The notes beneath the pieces are model-generated. The model did no database searches, was not told the DNA's origin, and saw only the letters and a program-made list of their open reading frames with translations. The position numbers and the translations under genes are program-made. This document shows, piece after piece, positions 17,583-26,304 of a stretch of 64,000 nucleotides of DNA. The stretch comes from Janthinobacterium sp. BJB426 (lineage in GTDB: Bacteria; Pseudomonadota; Gammaproteobacteria; Burkholderiales; Burkholderiaceae_D): assembly GCF_002735705.1 (NCBI RefSeq), contig NZ_PDZL01000007.1, positions 62,001 through 126,000 of the forward strand. Reading direction: 5' to 3'. Within the stretch, counting starts at the first letter, position 1. The number at the start of each line of letters is the position of its first letter.

Positions 17583-18529
17583 GGCGGCTATTCAAGCAGC
17601 GGACGCTGTGGCTGGCCGTGCTTGTTTTGGCCGTGGCTTTCCTCTGCATTGGCGCCAATCTTGACTTCGATTACGTCATCCCGAAGCGCCTGTCGCGGCT
17701 GGCTGCCATCGCCATCGGCGGCGTTTGCGTGGCCGTGTCCTCGATCGTGTTCCAGACCATCGCCGGCAACCGGATACTGACGCCGGCCGTCATGGGTTAC
17801 GAAGCCGTCTACCTGCTGCTGCAATCGTTGCTGATCCTGGCGATGGGCATGCACAGCGTAGTGCTGCTGGGACAGAACGGCAATTTTGTCGTGTCGATCT
17901 CGCTGATGCTCGCGTATTCCTGGGCCATCCACTATTGGCTGTTTCGTGATGGCAAGAACAACGTGTATTTCCTGTTGCTGCTGGGTTTTGTGCTGACGAT
18001 GGTGATCGGCACGTTCACCCAGTTCATCCAGCTGCGCATCAGTCCCGGCGAGTTCGCCATTTTGCAAGGTTTCAGCCAGGCCTCGTTCAACAAGGCGCAG
18101 CCCGCACAATTGCTGACCTCGGCCGTGCTGGCGGGCGCCGCCTGCATGGCTGTGCTGAAAACCTTGCCGGCGCTCGACGTGCTGGCGCTGGGGCGCGAGC
18201 AGGCGATATCGCTCGGTATCGATTACCGGCGCATGGTGCAGCTGCAGCTGGCGCTGATCGCCGTGCTGGTCGCCGTGTCGACGAGCTTGCTGGGCCCCAC
18301 GGCCTTCATGGGTATCTTTGTGGCGAACACAACGTATGCCCTGGCCCGCACGGCGCGCCACCGCGTCACCTTGCCACTGGGCTGCGCCATCGCCATCGCC
18401 ATCTTCCTGGCCGCCCAGTTGCTGGTCGAGCACGTTTTCAATTACCGGACCACGGTTGGCATCCTCGTCAATCTGGTGTGTGGCGCGTATTTCCTCGCGC
18501 TCATGGTCCGCACCCGAGGCACCGCATGA
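17579..18529 (+). CDS. Iron-siderophore ABC permease, second subunit (FatC/CeuC-like)
   Basis: A 316-residue FecCD-family permease. KRLSRLAAIAIGGVCVAVSSIVFQTIAGNRILTPAVMGYEAVY is the conserved first-third block, and STSLLGPTAFMGIFVANTTYALARTARHR is the cytoplasmic coupling region. It overlaps the first permease by 4 bp (ATGA) and the ATPase gene by 4 bp (ATGA). It forms the second half of the heterodimeric translocation channel. Confidence 0.9.
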   Translation: MRRLFKQRTLWLAVLVLAVAFLCIGANLDFDYVIPKRLSRLAAIAIGGVCVAVSSIVFQTIAGNRILTPAVMGYEAVYLLLQSLLILAMGMHSVVLLGQNGNFVVSISLMLAYSWAIHYWLFRDGKNNVYFLLLLGFVLTMVIGTFTQFIQLRISPGEFAILQGFSQASFNKAQPAQLLTSAVLAGAACMAVLKTLPALDVLALGREQAISLGIDYRRMVQLQLALIAVLVAVSTSLLGPTAFMGIFVANTTYALARTARHRVTLPLGCAIAIAIFLAAQLLVEHVFNYRTTVGILVNLVCGAYFLALMVRTRGTA

Positions 18530-19296
18530 TCCACGTCAAACAGATTGAAAAAAGCTACGGCGCCAGGTGCGTGCTGGACAAGGTCAGCGCGCAGTTTCCC
18601 AAGGGAAAAGTGACTTCCCTGATCGGCCCGAATGGCGCCGGCAAGACCACCTTGCTGATGCTCATCGCGCGCCTGCAGGAAGCGAATGGCGGCGACATTA
18701 CGGTGGGTGGGCGCAGCATCGCGGCCATCAAGATCCAGGACTATGCGCGGCAAGTGGCCACCTTGCGCCAGTCGCCCGATTTTCACTTGCGCCTGACGGT
18801 GGAAGAGCTGGTCGCCTTCGGCCGCTTCCCCTACAGCCGTGGCGCACTGACGACGCAGGACGGGCAAGCGATCGATGACGCCATCGCCTTTTTGTCGCTG
18901 GAAAATTTGCGCGCCGCCTACGTCGATGAACTGAGCGGCGGCCAGCGGCAGATGGCCTTCCTGGCCATGACGATCGCCCAGCAGACCGATATTTTGCTGC
19001 TCGACGAGCCGCTCAACAACCTCGACATGAAGCACGCCGTGCAGATCATGCGCGCGCTGCGCCGCCTGTGCGACGAGCAGGGCCGCACCGTGATCCTGGT
19101 GATCCACGACATCAATTTCGCAGCCAATTATTCGGACCACATCGTCGCCATGCAGGGCGGCGCCGTGCGCTTCATTGGCCCCGCGCATGAGGTCGTCACC
19201 GAGGAGCGCTTGCGCGCGCTGTACGACATCGATTTTCACATTGTGCGCAATGAGCGCGGCTGCGTCTGCAATTACTTTACCCCCACAGGAGCTTGA
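18526..19296 (+). CDS. Iron-siderophore ABC transporter ATP-binding protein (FatE/CeuD-like)
   Basis: A 256-residue FepC-family ATPase. Walker A is GPNGAGKTT near residue 34 and the Q-loop region is RQVATLRQSPDFHLRLTVEELVAFGRFPYS. The signature is LSGGQRQ, followed by Walker B DILLLDEPLNNLD and H-loop VIHDINFAA. It powers the FecCD permease pair. It starts inside the stop of the preceding permease and ends two bases before the binding-protein ATG. All catalytic residues are present. Confidence 0.95.
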   Translation: MIHVKQIEKSYGARCVLDKVSAQFPKGKVTSLIGPNGAGKTTLLMLIARLQEANGGDITVGGRSIAAIKIQDYARQVATLRQSPDFHLRLTVEELVAFGRFPYSRGALTTQDGQAIDDAIAFLSLENLRAAYVDELSGGQRQMAFLAMTIAQQTDILLLDEPLNNLDMKHAVQIMRALRRLCDEQGRTVILVIHDINFAANYSDHIVAMQGGAVRFIGPAHEVVTEERLRALYDIDFHIVRNERGCVCNYFTPTGA

Positions 19297-19297
19297 G

Positions 19298-20266
19298 ATG
19301 ATCTGGAACAAACCCCGTCTGGCAATCGCCGTGCTGCTCGCCGCCATGGCCGCCCTGCAAGGCTGCACCGACAAGAGCACGACGACGGCAGCAGCGCCTG
19401 CCTCGGCGTTTACTCCGATCACAATCGAGCACAAGCTGGGCACGACGGTGATCAAACAGCGTCCGCAGCGCGTGGCCGTGCTGGACATGAACGAAGTCGA
19501 TTTCCTCGACCAGCTGGGCGTGCCAGTGGCCGGCATGGTGAAGGATTACGTGCCGCATTTCCTCACCCGCTACAAGGATGACCAGGCCATCCGCGACCTG
19601 GGCGCCATCGTGCAGCCCAATCTCGAGCATATCCATGCGCTCCAGCCCGATCTGATACTGATGACGTCGATCCAGGCCAACCATTACAAGGAACTGAGCC
19701 AGATCGCGCCGACCTTGCATTTCGACGTGGATTACCAGAACAGCGAGAGCAAGCACATCGAGGTGGTCAAGCAACACTTGCTGACCCTGGGCCGCATCTT
19801 CGGCAAGGAAGACCTCGCCAGCCAGAAAGCGCAGGAGCTTGACGCGAAGGTGGCGGACGCGCGCAAGGTGACGCAGGAACGTCCCGAGAAGGCGCTGATC
19901 GTCTTGCACAACAATGGCGCCTTCAGTTCATTCGGCGTGCAGTCGCGCTACGGTTTTGTCTTCGATGCGCTGGGCGTGAAACCTGCCAGTTCGGCCATCG
20001 AAGCGGGCTTGCATGGCCAGCCGATTTCCAGCGAGTTCATCCAGCAAGCCAACCCCGACATCATCTATGTGGTGGACCGCACGGCCGTGATGGAACACCG
20101 TCCCGTCATGACGGCCGAGCAGATGGCCAATCCGCTGCTGCGCCAGACCAATGCCTGGAAGAACGGCCGCGTGGTCTTCGTCGATGCGGATGCCTGGTAC
20201 ATCACGGCGGCCAGCGTGACGTCGCTGAAGCGGGTGATCGACGATGTGCTGAAAGGCTATCAGTAA
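19298..20266 (+). CDS. Siderophore-binding lipoprotein (FatB/CeuE/YclQ-like)
   Basis: A 322-residue class III solute-binding protein. The signal peptide ends in a lipobox LQGC with the lipidated Cys at residue 23. It is followed by VIKQRPQRVAVLDMNEVDFLDQLGVPVAG, the N-lobe start typical of FatB/CeuE. LEHIHALQPDLILMTS and QANPDIIYVVDRTA are the other family blocks. It captures the ferri-siderophore in the periplasm, tethered to the inner membrane. CAGGAG precedes the ATG. The subfamily binds catecholate and petrobactin-like complexes in other bacteria; the actual ligand here is unknown. Confidence 0.92.
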   Translation: MIWNKPRLAIAVLLAAMAALQGCTDKSTTTAAAPASAFTPITIEHKLGTTVIKQRPQRVAVLDMNEVDFLDQLGVPVAGMVKDYVPHFLTRYKDDQAIRDLGAIVQPNLEHIHALQPDLILMTSIQANHYKELSQIAPTLHFDVDYQNSESKHIEVVKQHLLTLGRIFGKEDLASQKAQELDAKVADARKVTQERPEKALIVLHNNGAFSSFGVQSRYGFVFDALGVKPASSAIEAGLHGQPISSEFIQQANPDIIYVVDRTAVMEHRPVMTAEQMANPLLRQTNAWKNGRVVFVDADAWYITAASVTSLKRVIDDVLKGYQ

Positions 20267-20295
20267 CCGCCATATTTCGTAATGAGTCGTATTTA

Positions 20296-20336
20296 GATTG
20301 AGGGTTTTGCCTTTTCGTTCGGGAGATAGGGTGAGA
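20296..20336 (+). promoter_or_regulatory. Conserved 41-bp element, candidate ECF-sigma promoter of the receptor gene
   Basis: Second copy of the element at 13024-13064, with only three substitutions, lying 34 bp before the receptor ATG. Strong conservation in otherwise unrelated intergenic DNA indicates function. Its presence allows the receptor to be transcribed separately from the transporter operon, under the same signal. Confidence 0.78.
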
Positions 20337-20370
20337 ACAAGCAATCATCCCATCTGAAAGGATTTACCGT

Positions 20371-22824
20371 ATGACACACCGCATGGCAACGCGCCACCTT
20401 CCCGCCTTGAACCTGAGCCGCATCGCCACCGCCGTGCAACTGGCGCTCATCACGGGCTTGACCGTGGGGGCGCTGGGCGTGGCGGCTCCGCCGGTCTTTG
20501 CACAAGCGGGGGCGGGGCAGGCCCGGCAAGCGTTTAGCGTGCCGGCCGGTGCGCTGGGTCTGGCGCTCAATACCTTTGCCGCCGAGGCGGGCGTGGAATT
20601 GACGGTCGAGGCTAGCCTGCTGCAAGGCAAGAACAGCGCCGGCTTGTCCGGCAGTTACAGCGTGCCCGAAGGCTTTTACGAATTGCTGCGCGGCCACGGC
20701 TTGCAAGCTGTGCGCGAGGGTAATGGCAGCTATACCTTGCGCCGCGAACCGGCGCACAGCGCCGCCGCCGAGGCCGCCGCGACCATGCCGGCCGTGACGG
20801 TGTGGGGCAAGGGCAACACGGTGACAGATGCCTATGCAGGCGGGCAAGTGGCGTCCGGTGGCCGCGTGGGATTCCTGGGCGACAAGGATTTCATGGAAAC
20901 CCCGTTCAACACCATCAGCTATACGGATAAATTTATCGAAGACCGCCAGGCGCGCGACATCACCGATGTGATTTCCGCCACCGACCCTACCGTTTTCAGC
21001 AGCGGCATGACGGGCATCATCGGCGAGAACTATTCGATACGGGGCTTCAGCTCGAATATCGGCGATGTCGCGTTTGGCGGGCTGTACGGCATCTCGCCCT
21101 ACTACCGCACCTCGCCTGAAATGTTCGAGCGCATCGAGGTACTGAAGGGACCGTCAGCATTGCTCAATGGCATGCCACCGGGCGGCTCGGTAGGCGGCAG
21201 CATCAACCTCGTGCCCAAGCGCGCGGGTGACGTGCCGTTGGCGCGCATGACGGCATCGTATATGTCGGATTCGCAGTTCGGTGGGCATATTGATCTGGGT
21301 CAGCGCTTTGGCGAGCATAAACAGTTCGGCATCCGCGTCAACGGCGTCTACCGCGATGGCGACGGCGCCATCGACCACCAGAAAAAGAAGACCCGGCTCG
21401 TTTCCGTGGGCCTGGACTGGCGTGGCAACGGCGCGCGCCTGTCCGCCGACCTGTATCACAGCGAGGACCGCGCCGATGGCTTGAACCGGGGCGTCAACCT
21501 GGCGCCAGGCTTGCCCGTGCCGCGTCCGCCGAAAGCGGAAACCTTGTTGAATCCCAGCTGGGCGTTTTACGATACCAAGGACAAGGGCGCCATGCTGCGT
21601 GGCGAGCTGGACTTGAACGCGCAGGTGATGGCGTATGCCGCCGTGGGCGCCAGCCGGGCCGATTACCAGTCGACGGGCGCGTACCTGATCCAGGTGTTCA
21701 ACACGGCCGGCGACTACCGCACCAATCTTGCCGACCTGGGTTTTGACGTGGAAAAGCAGTCGGCGGAAATTGGTTTGCGGGGCAAGCTGCGCACGGGCGA
21801 CATCGGCCATCAATGGGCCGTCAACGCCACGTATTATCACCACACGGACAAGCAGTACGGGCGCCGTAATACCCTGGCGAAAGACTGGATCACGAATATC
21901 TATAACCCCGTCTGGGGACCGGCGACGCGCTTCGAGGCACCGCAAATTTCCAAGGCGGCACTGCGCCTGGCCAGTGTCGGCCTGGTCGACACGCTTTCTT
22001 TTGCGCAAGATACCGTGCAGCTGACGGTGGGCTTGCGCCGCCAGGAAGTACTCAGCGATAACTTCAATATCAAGACGGGCGCGCGCACCTCGCGCTATGA
22101 CGAAGGCGCCACCACGCCGGCCGTCGCCCTGCTGGTCAAGGCCAGCAAGACTATCTCTCTGTACGGCAACTACATCGAAGGCTTGAGCCAGGGCGCCACG
22201 GCGCCGCTGACGGCGGCCAACTCGGGCGAAGTCTTTGCGCCCTACAAGTCGAAGCAGGCGGAGCTTGGCGTCAAGGTCGACCTGGGCGAGTTCGCGAATA
22301 CGCTCAGCTTGTATGAAATCAAGCGGCCCAGCAGCTATGTCGATCCAGTCAGCAATCTCTTTTCCTTCGGTGGCGAACAGCGCAACCGTGGCGTCGACTG
22401 GGGCTTCTTCGGTTCGCCCCTGCGCGATGTGCGCCTGATGGGCGGCGTGGCGTATGTCGACCCCGTCTTGAGCAAGACCGTGGGCGGCAGCAACCAGGGC
22501 AAGCAGGCCACGGGCGTGCCCAAGCTGCAAGCCAAGCTGGGCGTCGAGTGGGATACGCCCGCCATCCCCGGCGTGACCCTGACGGCGAATGCGACGGCGG
22601 CATCGAAGCAATACATCAATGCCGACAATTCGATGTCCGTGCCGGGCCGCACCGTGTTTGACCTGGGCGCCCGCTATGCGATGCAGGCGGCTGGCCGGCC
22701 CCTGACCGTGCGCGCCAGCGTGACGAACGTCGGCAACCGGGCGTACTGGGCGCTGCCGCAATGGACCAGCCTGGGCCTGGGCGCACCGCGCACCGTCATG
22801 TTGTCGGCCACGACGGAGTTTTAA
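20371..22824 (+). CDS. TonB-dependent siderophore receptor with N-terminal signalling (STN) domain
   Basis: An 817-residue outer-membrane receptor. A long signal peptide ends near PPVFAQ (about residue 45). The STN domain (about 50-120) includes FSVPAGALGLALNTFAAEAGVELTVE. A TonB-box-like AVTVWGKG lies near residue 140. The plug domain follows with RQARDITDVISATDPTVF, NYSIRGFSS and RIEVLKGPSALLNGMPPGGSVGGSINLVPKR. A 22-strand barrel ends with the terminal aromatic residue Phe. The STN domain implies transmembrane signalling through the FecR protein to the FecI-type sigma encoded upstream. TAACC...GAAAGG precedes the ATG. It is convergent with the MipA-like gene, with 12 bases between stops. 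Confidence 0.95.
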   Translation: MTHRMATRHLPALNLSRIATAVQLALITGLTVGALGVAAPPVFAQAGAGQARQAFSVPAGALGLALNTFAAEAGVELTVEASLLQGKNSAGLSGSYSVPEGFYELLRGHGLQAVREGNGSYTLRREPAHSAAAEAAATMPAVTVWGKGNTVTDAYAGGQVASGGRVGFLGDKDFMETPFNTISYTDKFIEDRQARDITDVISATDPTVFSSGMTGIIGENYSIRGFSSNIGDVAFGGLYGISPYYRTSPEMFERIEVLKGPSALLNGMPPGGSVGGSINLVPKRAGDVPLARMTASYMSDSQFGGHIDLGQRFGEHKQFGIRVNGVYRDGDGAIDHQKKKTRLVSVGLDWRGNGARLSADLYHSEDRADGLNRGVNLAPGLPVPRPPKAETLLNPSWAFYDTKDKGAMLRGELDLNAQVMAYAAVGASRADYQSTGAYLIQVFNTAGDYRTNLADLGFDVEKQSAEIGLRGKLRTGDIGHQWAVNATYYHHTDKQYGRRNTLAKDWITNIYNPVWGPATRFEAPQISKAALRLASVGLVDTLSFAQDTVQLTVGLRRQEVLSDNFNIKTGARTSRYDEGATTPAVALLVKASKTISLYGNYIEGLSQGATAPLTAANSGEVFAPYKSKQAELGVKVDLGEFANTLSLYEIKRPSSYVDPVSNLFSFGGEQRNRGVDWGFFGSPLRDVRLMGGVAYVDPVLSKTVGGSNQGKQATGVPKLQAKLGVEWDTPAIPGVTLTANATAASKQYINADNSMSVPGRTVFDLGARYAMQAAGRPLTVRASVTNVGNRAYWALPQWTSLGLGAPRTVMLSATTEF

Positions 22825-22836
22825 GCCGTCTTGCCG

Positions 22837-23673
22837 TTACTCGTCCGGGCCCCTTGCCAGACTGTCCGAGCGGCGCCACGTCCACAGCAGGCCGATGCCG
22901 GCCGAGGTGCCGCTGTTCTGGCGCAGCAGGGGGCTGGCGCGGTTGGCGGCGCCTGAGTAGTTGTCGTAGCGCAAAAAGGCAAAGGCACGCCAGTCCCGCT
23001 GCAGCCGGTACGAACCGCCGAGGCCCACGCGTGTGAGCATCAGCCCGCTTTTTGCCGCATACGCGGGGCGCTGACCGGTGGCAAACGCGGGGCTGACGCC
23101 ATACAAGTAATCGTTGATGGCGGTATTGCCCAGCACGGCGCCCAGGCTGGCATCGACGTGCCACGCCTGCTGCTCGCCTTGCAGCCCGTACACGAGGCGC
23201 GGCTCGAACGTGGCGCCCTGGCGGCGCAGGCCGCCGCGCGCTTCGATGACGGCGCGCAAGGGCAGTTCCAGACCCAGGCGGCTGTGCTGCGTCGGCTCGG
23301 CCAGCTTGATTTTCAGGCGCGGGCCAAACTCCACCAGGGTGCCCAGGTCCGGCATGCCGCGCCGGGCCGGCACGTCGCTGGAGCGGGCCGGCAAGGACAG
23401 GGCAAAACCGATATCGAAGTCGAGGCGATCCGTATTGAGCAGGCGCGCACCCACGCCGGAGCGGTCGGCACGCAACACTTTCCCCCGATAAATCAGATAG
23501 GGCAGGGCCAGGTTGCGCGTCGAGCGTTCGCTGGCGCCCGGATAGGCGGGCGTGACGGCCGTGCCGCCAAACACGCCCGCTTCCCATAAGGGCAGCGGTG
23601 GTTCGACGGCGCGCGCCTGCGCCATCGCCGCGAAGAGGGCGCCGGCGGCCAGCAAGGTGCGTGCGATATTCAT
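22837..23673 (-). CDS. MipA/OmpV family outer-membrane protein
   Basis: A 278-residue protein with a signal peptide (MNIARTLLAAGALFAAMAQARA), then a beta-barrel of the MipA/OmpV family. GVFGGTAVTPAYPGASERSTRNLALPYLIYRGKVLRADR is the family's N-terminal block, and the chain ends in the pattern SAGIGLLWTWRRSD. MipA scaffolds peptidoglycan enzymes in E. coli, while other members are porin-like, so the role is open. The start overlaps the stop of the upstream lipoprotein gene by 4 bp. It has no visible tie to the iron locus, with which it converges. Confidence 0.85.
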   Translation of the reverse strand: MNIARTLLAAGALFAAMAQARAVEPPLPLWEAGVFGGTAVTPAYPGASERSTRNLALPYLIYRGKVLRADRSGVGARLLNTDRLDFDIGFALSLPARSSDVPARRGMPDLGTLVEFGPRLKIKLAEPTQHSRLGLELPLRAVIEARGGLRRQGATFEPRLVYGLQGEQQAWHVDASLGAVLGNTAINDYLYGVSPAFATGQRPAYAAKSGLMLTRVGLGGSYRLQRDWRAFAFLRYDNYSGAANRASPLLRQNSGTSAGIGLLWTWRRSDSLARGPDE

Positions 23674-24062
23674 CGAGGAACTCCGCAGGGTTTGCCGGCC
23701 TGTAGCGATTCCAGCGCCTTGTCGCTGAGCGCGCTTGATTGACCGCTTTTCTTTGCCAGCGCGATGGCCTGGCGGAAATGAAATTCGGCCGCATCGTAGC
23801 GGCAGGCCCCGCTGGCGGCGCGTCCCGCCTGGTGGTGCAGGTGAGCTTGCCAGGCGCCATCTCCATGACCCAGTTCGGCATTGTCGGCCGCGGCCGCGTA
23901 ACTGCGCATGGCCCGCTCCCAGTCGCCCTGGCTGGCCGCCTCTTGCGCGAACTGTTCCTGTTGCGCCGCCGTGCGCAGTTCGATTTGCGTGGAGCAGGCG
24001 CTCAGCGCCATCAGGATGAGCGGCAGGACGAGGCGGGCGCGGAGGGGGAGTAGTGTGGACAT
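23670..24062 (-). CDS. Small TPR-like lipoprotein
   Basis: A 130-residue protein. The hydrophobic signal ends in a lipobox LSAC with Cys at residue 23, followed by an alpha-helical Ala-rich region that resembles one or two tetratricopeptide units (QEAASQGDWERAMRSYAAAADNAELG and CRYDAAEFHFRQAIALAKKSG). No specific family is recognised. The ATG at 24062 is chosen because it starts the signal sequence; an in-frame ATG at 24080 would add six residues. It overlaps the MipA-like gene by 4 bp, so the pair is probably cotranslated and acts together in the envelope. Confidence 0.72.
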   Translation of the reverse strand: MSTLLPLRARLVLPLILMALSACSTQIELRTAAQQEQFAQEAASQGDWERAMRSYAAAADNAELGHGDGAWQAHLHHQAGRAASGACRYDAAEFHFRQAIALAKKSGQSSALSDKALESLQAGKPCGVPR

Positions 24063-24195
24063 GGCGCCACTGTAGCGCATGGGAAGGCGCACACGTTTGC
24101 GCGGGACGCATGAATTGGGGGATTCGTGCGGCACTGATGACATATAATTTGCACACGACTTTGTTATTTTTGACAGTACACCTCACGGGAGCACC

Positions 24196-25290
24196 ATGTT
24201 TTCACGCAAATTCCATTCTTGTGCACAGCTGATGCTGGCTACCATGCTGATGGGCTTTATCGCCGCGTCCCCCGCGCGCGCGCAGCAGGCGGCCGTCAAA
24301 TTGCCGAATGTGGTGATTCTGGCCACGGGCGGCACCATCGCCGGCAGCGGCGCCGACAGCACCACCACCGTCGGCTACACCTCGGCCACCGTGGGCGTCG
24401 AGCGCCTGATCGCGGCCGTGCCGGAATTGAAAAAAGTGGCGAACGTGAAAGGCGAGCAAGTGTTCCAGATCGCCAGCGAAAGCATGGGCAATAGCCACTG
24501 GCTGGCCCTGGCCAAGCGCATCAACGTGCTGCTGGCCTCGAACGATGTCGATGGCGTGGTCGTGACGCACGGCACCGACACCATCGAGGAAACGGCGTAT
24601 TTCCTGAACCTGACCGTGAAAAGCCACAAGCCGGTCGTCGTGGTGGGCGCCATGCGTCCGTCGACGGCCATCTCGGCTGACGGTCCGATCAACCTGTACA
24701 ACGCCGTGATGCTGGCAGGCAGCAAGGAAGCCGTGGGCAAGGGCGTGCTGGTGGCCTTGAACGATCAGATCAACGCTGCGCGCGAAGTGACTAAAACCAA
24801 CACTTCGACCACCGACACCTTCAAGTCGCCGGAACTGGGCATGCTCGGCTATATCCAGGGCAGCAAGGCCTTTTTCTACCGCCAGTCGACGCGCAAGCAC
24901 ACGCTGGAATCGGAATTTGACATCAGCAAGCTCGATGCCCTGCCGCAAGTGGACATTGTGTATGGCTATGCCAACATGAACCGTGTCGGCATGGACGCCT
25001 TCATTGCCGCCGGCGCCAAGGGCATCATCCACGCGGGCGTGGGCGATGGCAGCGTGGCCGCGCAAATGAAACCGGCCCTGGTGGAAGCGCGCCAGAAGGG
25101 CGTGCTGATCGTGCGTTCGAGCCGTGTCGGCCAGGGCATCGTGGCGCGCAATGGCGAAGCCAACGACGATGAACTTGACAGTGTCGTGTCCGACACCCTG
25201 AACCCGCAAAAAGCCCGTATCCTGCTGATGCTGGCTTTGACCAAAACGAATAGCACGCAAGAAATCCAGCGTATTTTCTACACGTATTGA
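24196..25290 (+). CDS. ansB: Type II L-asparaginase, periplasmic
   Basis: A 364-residue enzyme that hydrolyses L-asparagine to aspartate and ammonia. The signal peptide ends near ASPARA-Q (about residue 29). The first active-site motif ILATGGTIAGS has the nucleophilic Thr47, and the second, VVTHGTDTIEET, has Thr127-Asp128. GAMRPSTAISADGPINLYNA is also intact. The export signal and length place it with the high-affinity periplasmic type II enzymes. CACGGGAGC precedes the ATG. It is monocistronic, with a hairpin downstream. Confidence 0.95.
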   Translation: MFSRKFHSCAQLMLATMLMGFIAASPARAQQAAVKLPNVVILATGGTIAGSGADSTTTVGYTSATVGVERLIAAVPELKKVANVKGEQVFQIASESMGNSHWLALAKRINVLLASNDVDGVVVTHGTDTIEETAYFLNLTVKSHKPVVVVGAMRPSTAISADGPINLYNAVMLAGSKEAVGKGVLVALNDQINAAREVTKTNTSTTDTFKSPELGMLGYIQGSKAFFYRQSTRKHTLESEFDISKLDALPQVDIVYGYANMNRVGMDAFIAAGAKGIIHAGVGDGSVAAQMKPALVEARQKGVLIVRSSRVGQGIVARNGEANDDELDSVVSDTLNPQKARILLMLALTKTNSTQEIQRIFYTY

Positions 25291-25300
25291 TCCTTCTCAT

Positions 25301-25330
25301 GCCAGGCCAGCCTTATTGGCTGAGCCTGGC
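25301..25330 (+). terminator. Hairpin after ansB
   Basis: GCCAGGC-CAGCC and GGCTG-A-GCCTGGC form a 12-bp stem with one bulged A and a TTATT loop. There is no strong T run, so this is either a weak terminator or an mRNA-stabilising end. Confidence 0.5.
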
Positions 25331-25418
25331 CGATTTACGCTTGCCCGCTTTGCTGCCATACTTCGCTTCTGAATAACTTCCTGGCAGAAGCAGCAACACT
25401 GTTCCTTGTCACTGGTTC

Positions 25419-26270
25419 ATGGCTATCCTGTCCGACATCATCCTGTATCCGATCAAATCGTGCGCCGGCATCCATTTGCGCGAGGCCGTCCTGACGCGTT
25501 CAGGGCTGATGAGCGAGCACGTGTTCGACCGCGAATGGATGGTGGTGGACGCGCAAGGCCGCTTCCTGACCCAGCGCGAACATCCGCGCATGGCGCTGAT
25601 CGTGCCGTCCATCAAGGCCACCACGCTGGAATTGCGCGCGCCGGGCATGTTGCGGCTGGAAATCGAGCTGGGCTTGCCGCATCCGCAACTGGCACCGATG
25701 CTGGACGTGCAAGTGTGGGACGATAGCGTGCGCGCCTACGATTGCGACGACGTCACGGCCACCTGGTTTTCCAACGCCATCGGCGTGTCGTGCCGCCTGG
25801 TGCGCTTTCACCCGGACGTGGTGCGCGCCACCAGCACCAAATGGACGGACGGCGTGGCTGCCGAGACCATGTTTGCCGATGGCTACCCGGTGCTGATCGC
25901 CGGTGCCGCTTCGCTCGATGATGTCAACGACAAGCTGCGCGCCGCCGGCCGCGAAGTGCTGCCGATGAACCGTTTCCGCCCCAACCTCGTCATCGGCGAG
26001 ATCGGCGCCTTCGAGGAAGACTACGCCGACTTCCTGCAATTCGGCGCGACCGTGTTAAAACCCGTCAAGCCGTGCTCGCGCTGCCCGATCCCGTCGGTGG
26101 ACCAGGCCACGGGCGTGCCCGGACCGGACCCGCTCGACGTCATGCATGGCTATCGCGCCAAGCCCGAGCTCGACGGCGCCATCTGCTTCGGCATGAACGC
26201 CATCGTCACCGATGGCGGCGATGAGCGTATCGTGGTGGGGCAGGACATCGGTTTCGAACTGGCATTTTAA
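25419..26270 (+). CDS. MOSC domain protein (YcbX-like)
   Basis: A 283-residue protein. The N-terminal MOSC_N beta-barrel begins LSDIILYPIKSCAGIHLREAVL. The C-terminal MOSC domain has the conserved sulfur-carrying region VKPCSRCPIPSVDQATG with Cys219 and Cys222. Such proteins are related to molybdenum-cofactor sulfurases. E. coli YcbX detoxifies N-hydroxylated base analogues with Moco, but it carries an additional ferredoxin domain that is absent here. Function is therefore inferred as Moco-linked reduction. Confidence 0.88.
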   Translation: MAILSDIILYPIKSCAGIHLREAVLTRSGLMSEHVFDREWMVVDAQGRFLTQREHPRMALIVPSIKATTLELRAPGMLRLEIELGLPHPQLAPMLDVQVWDDSVRAYDCDDVTATWFSNAIGVSCRLVRFHPDVVRATSTKWTDGVAAETMFADGYPVLIAGAASLDDVNDKLRAAGREVLPMNRFRPNLVIGEIGAFEEDYADFLQFGATVLKPVKPCSRCPIPSVDQATGVPGPDPLDVMHGYRAKPELDGAICFGMNAIVTDGGDERIVVGQDIGFELAF

Positions 26271-26304
26271 GCATGGCGCCCGCACAGAAGGGTTTAAGGT
26301 TTCT

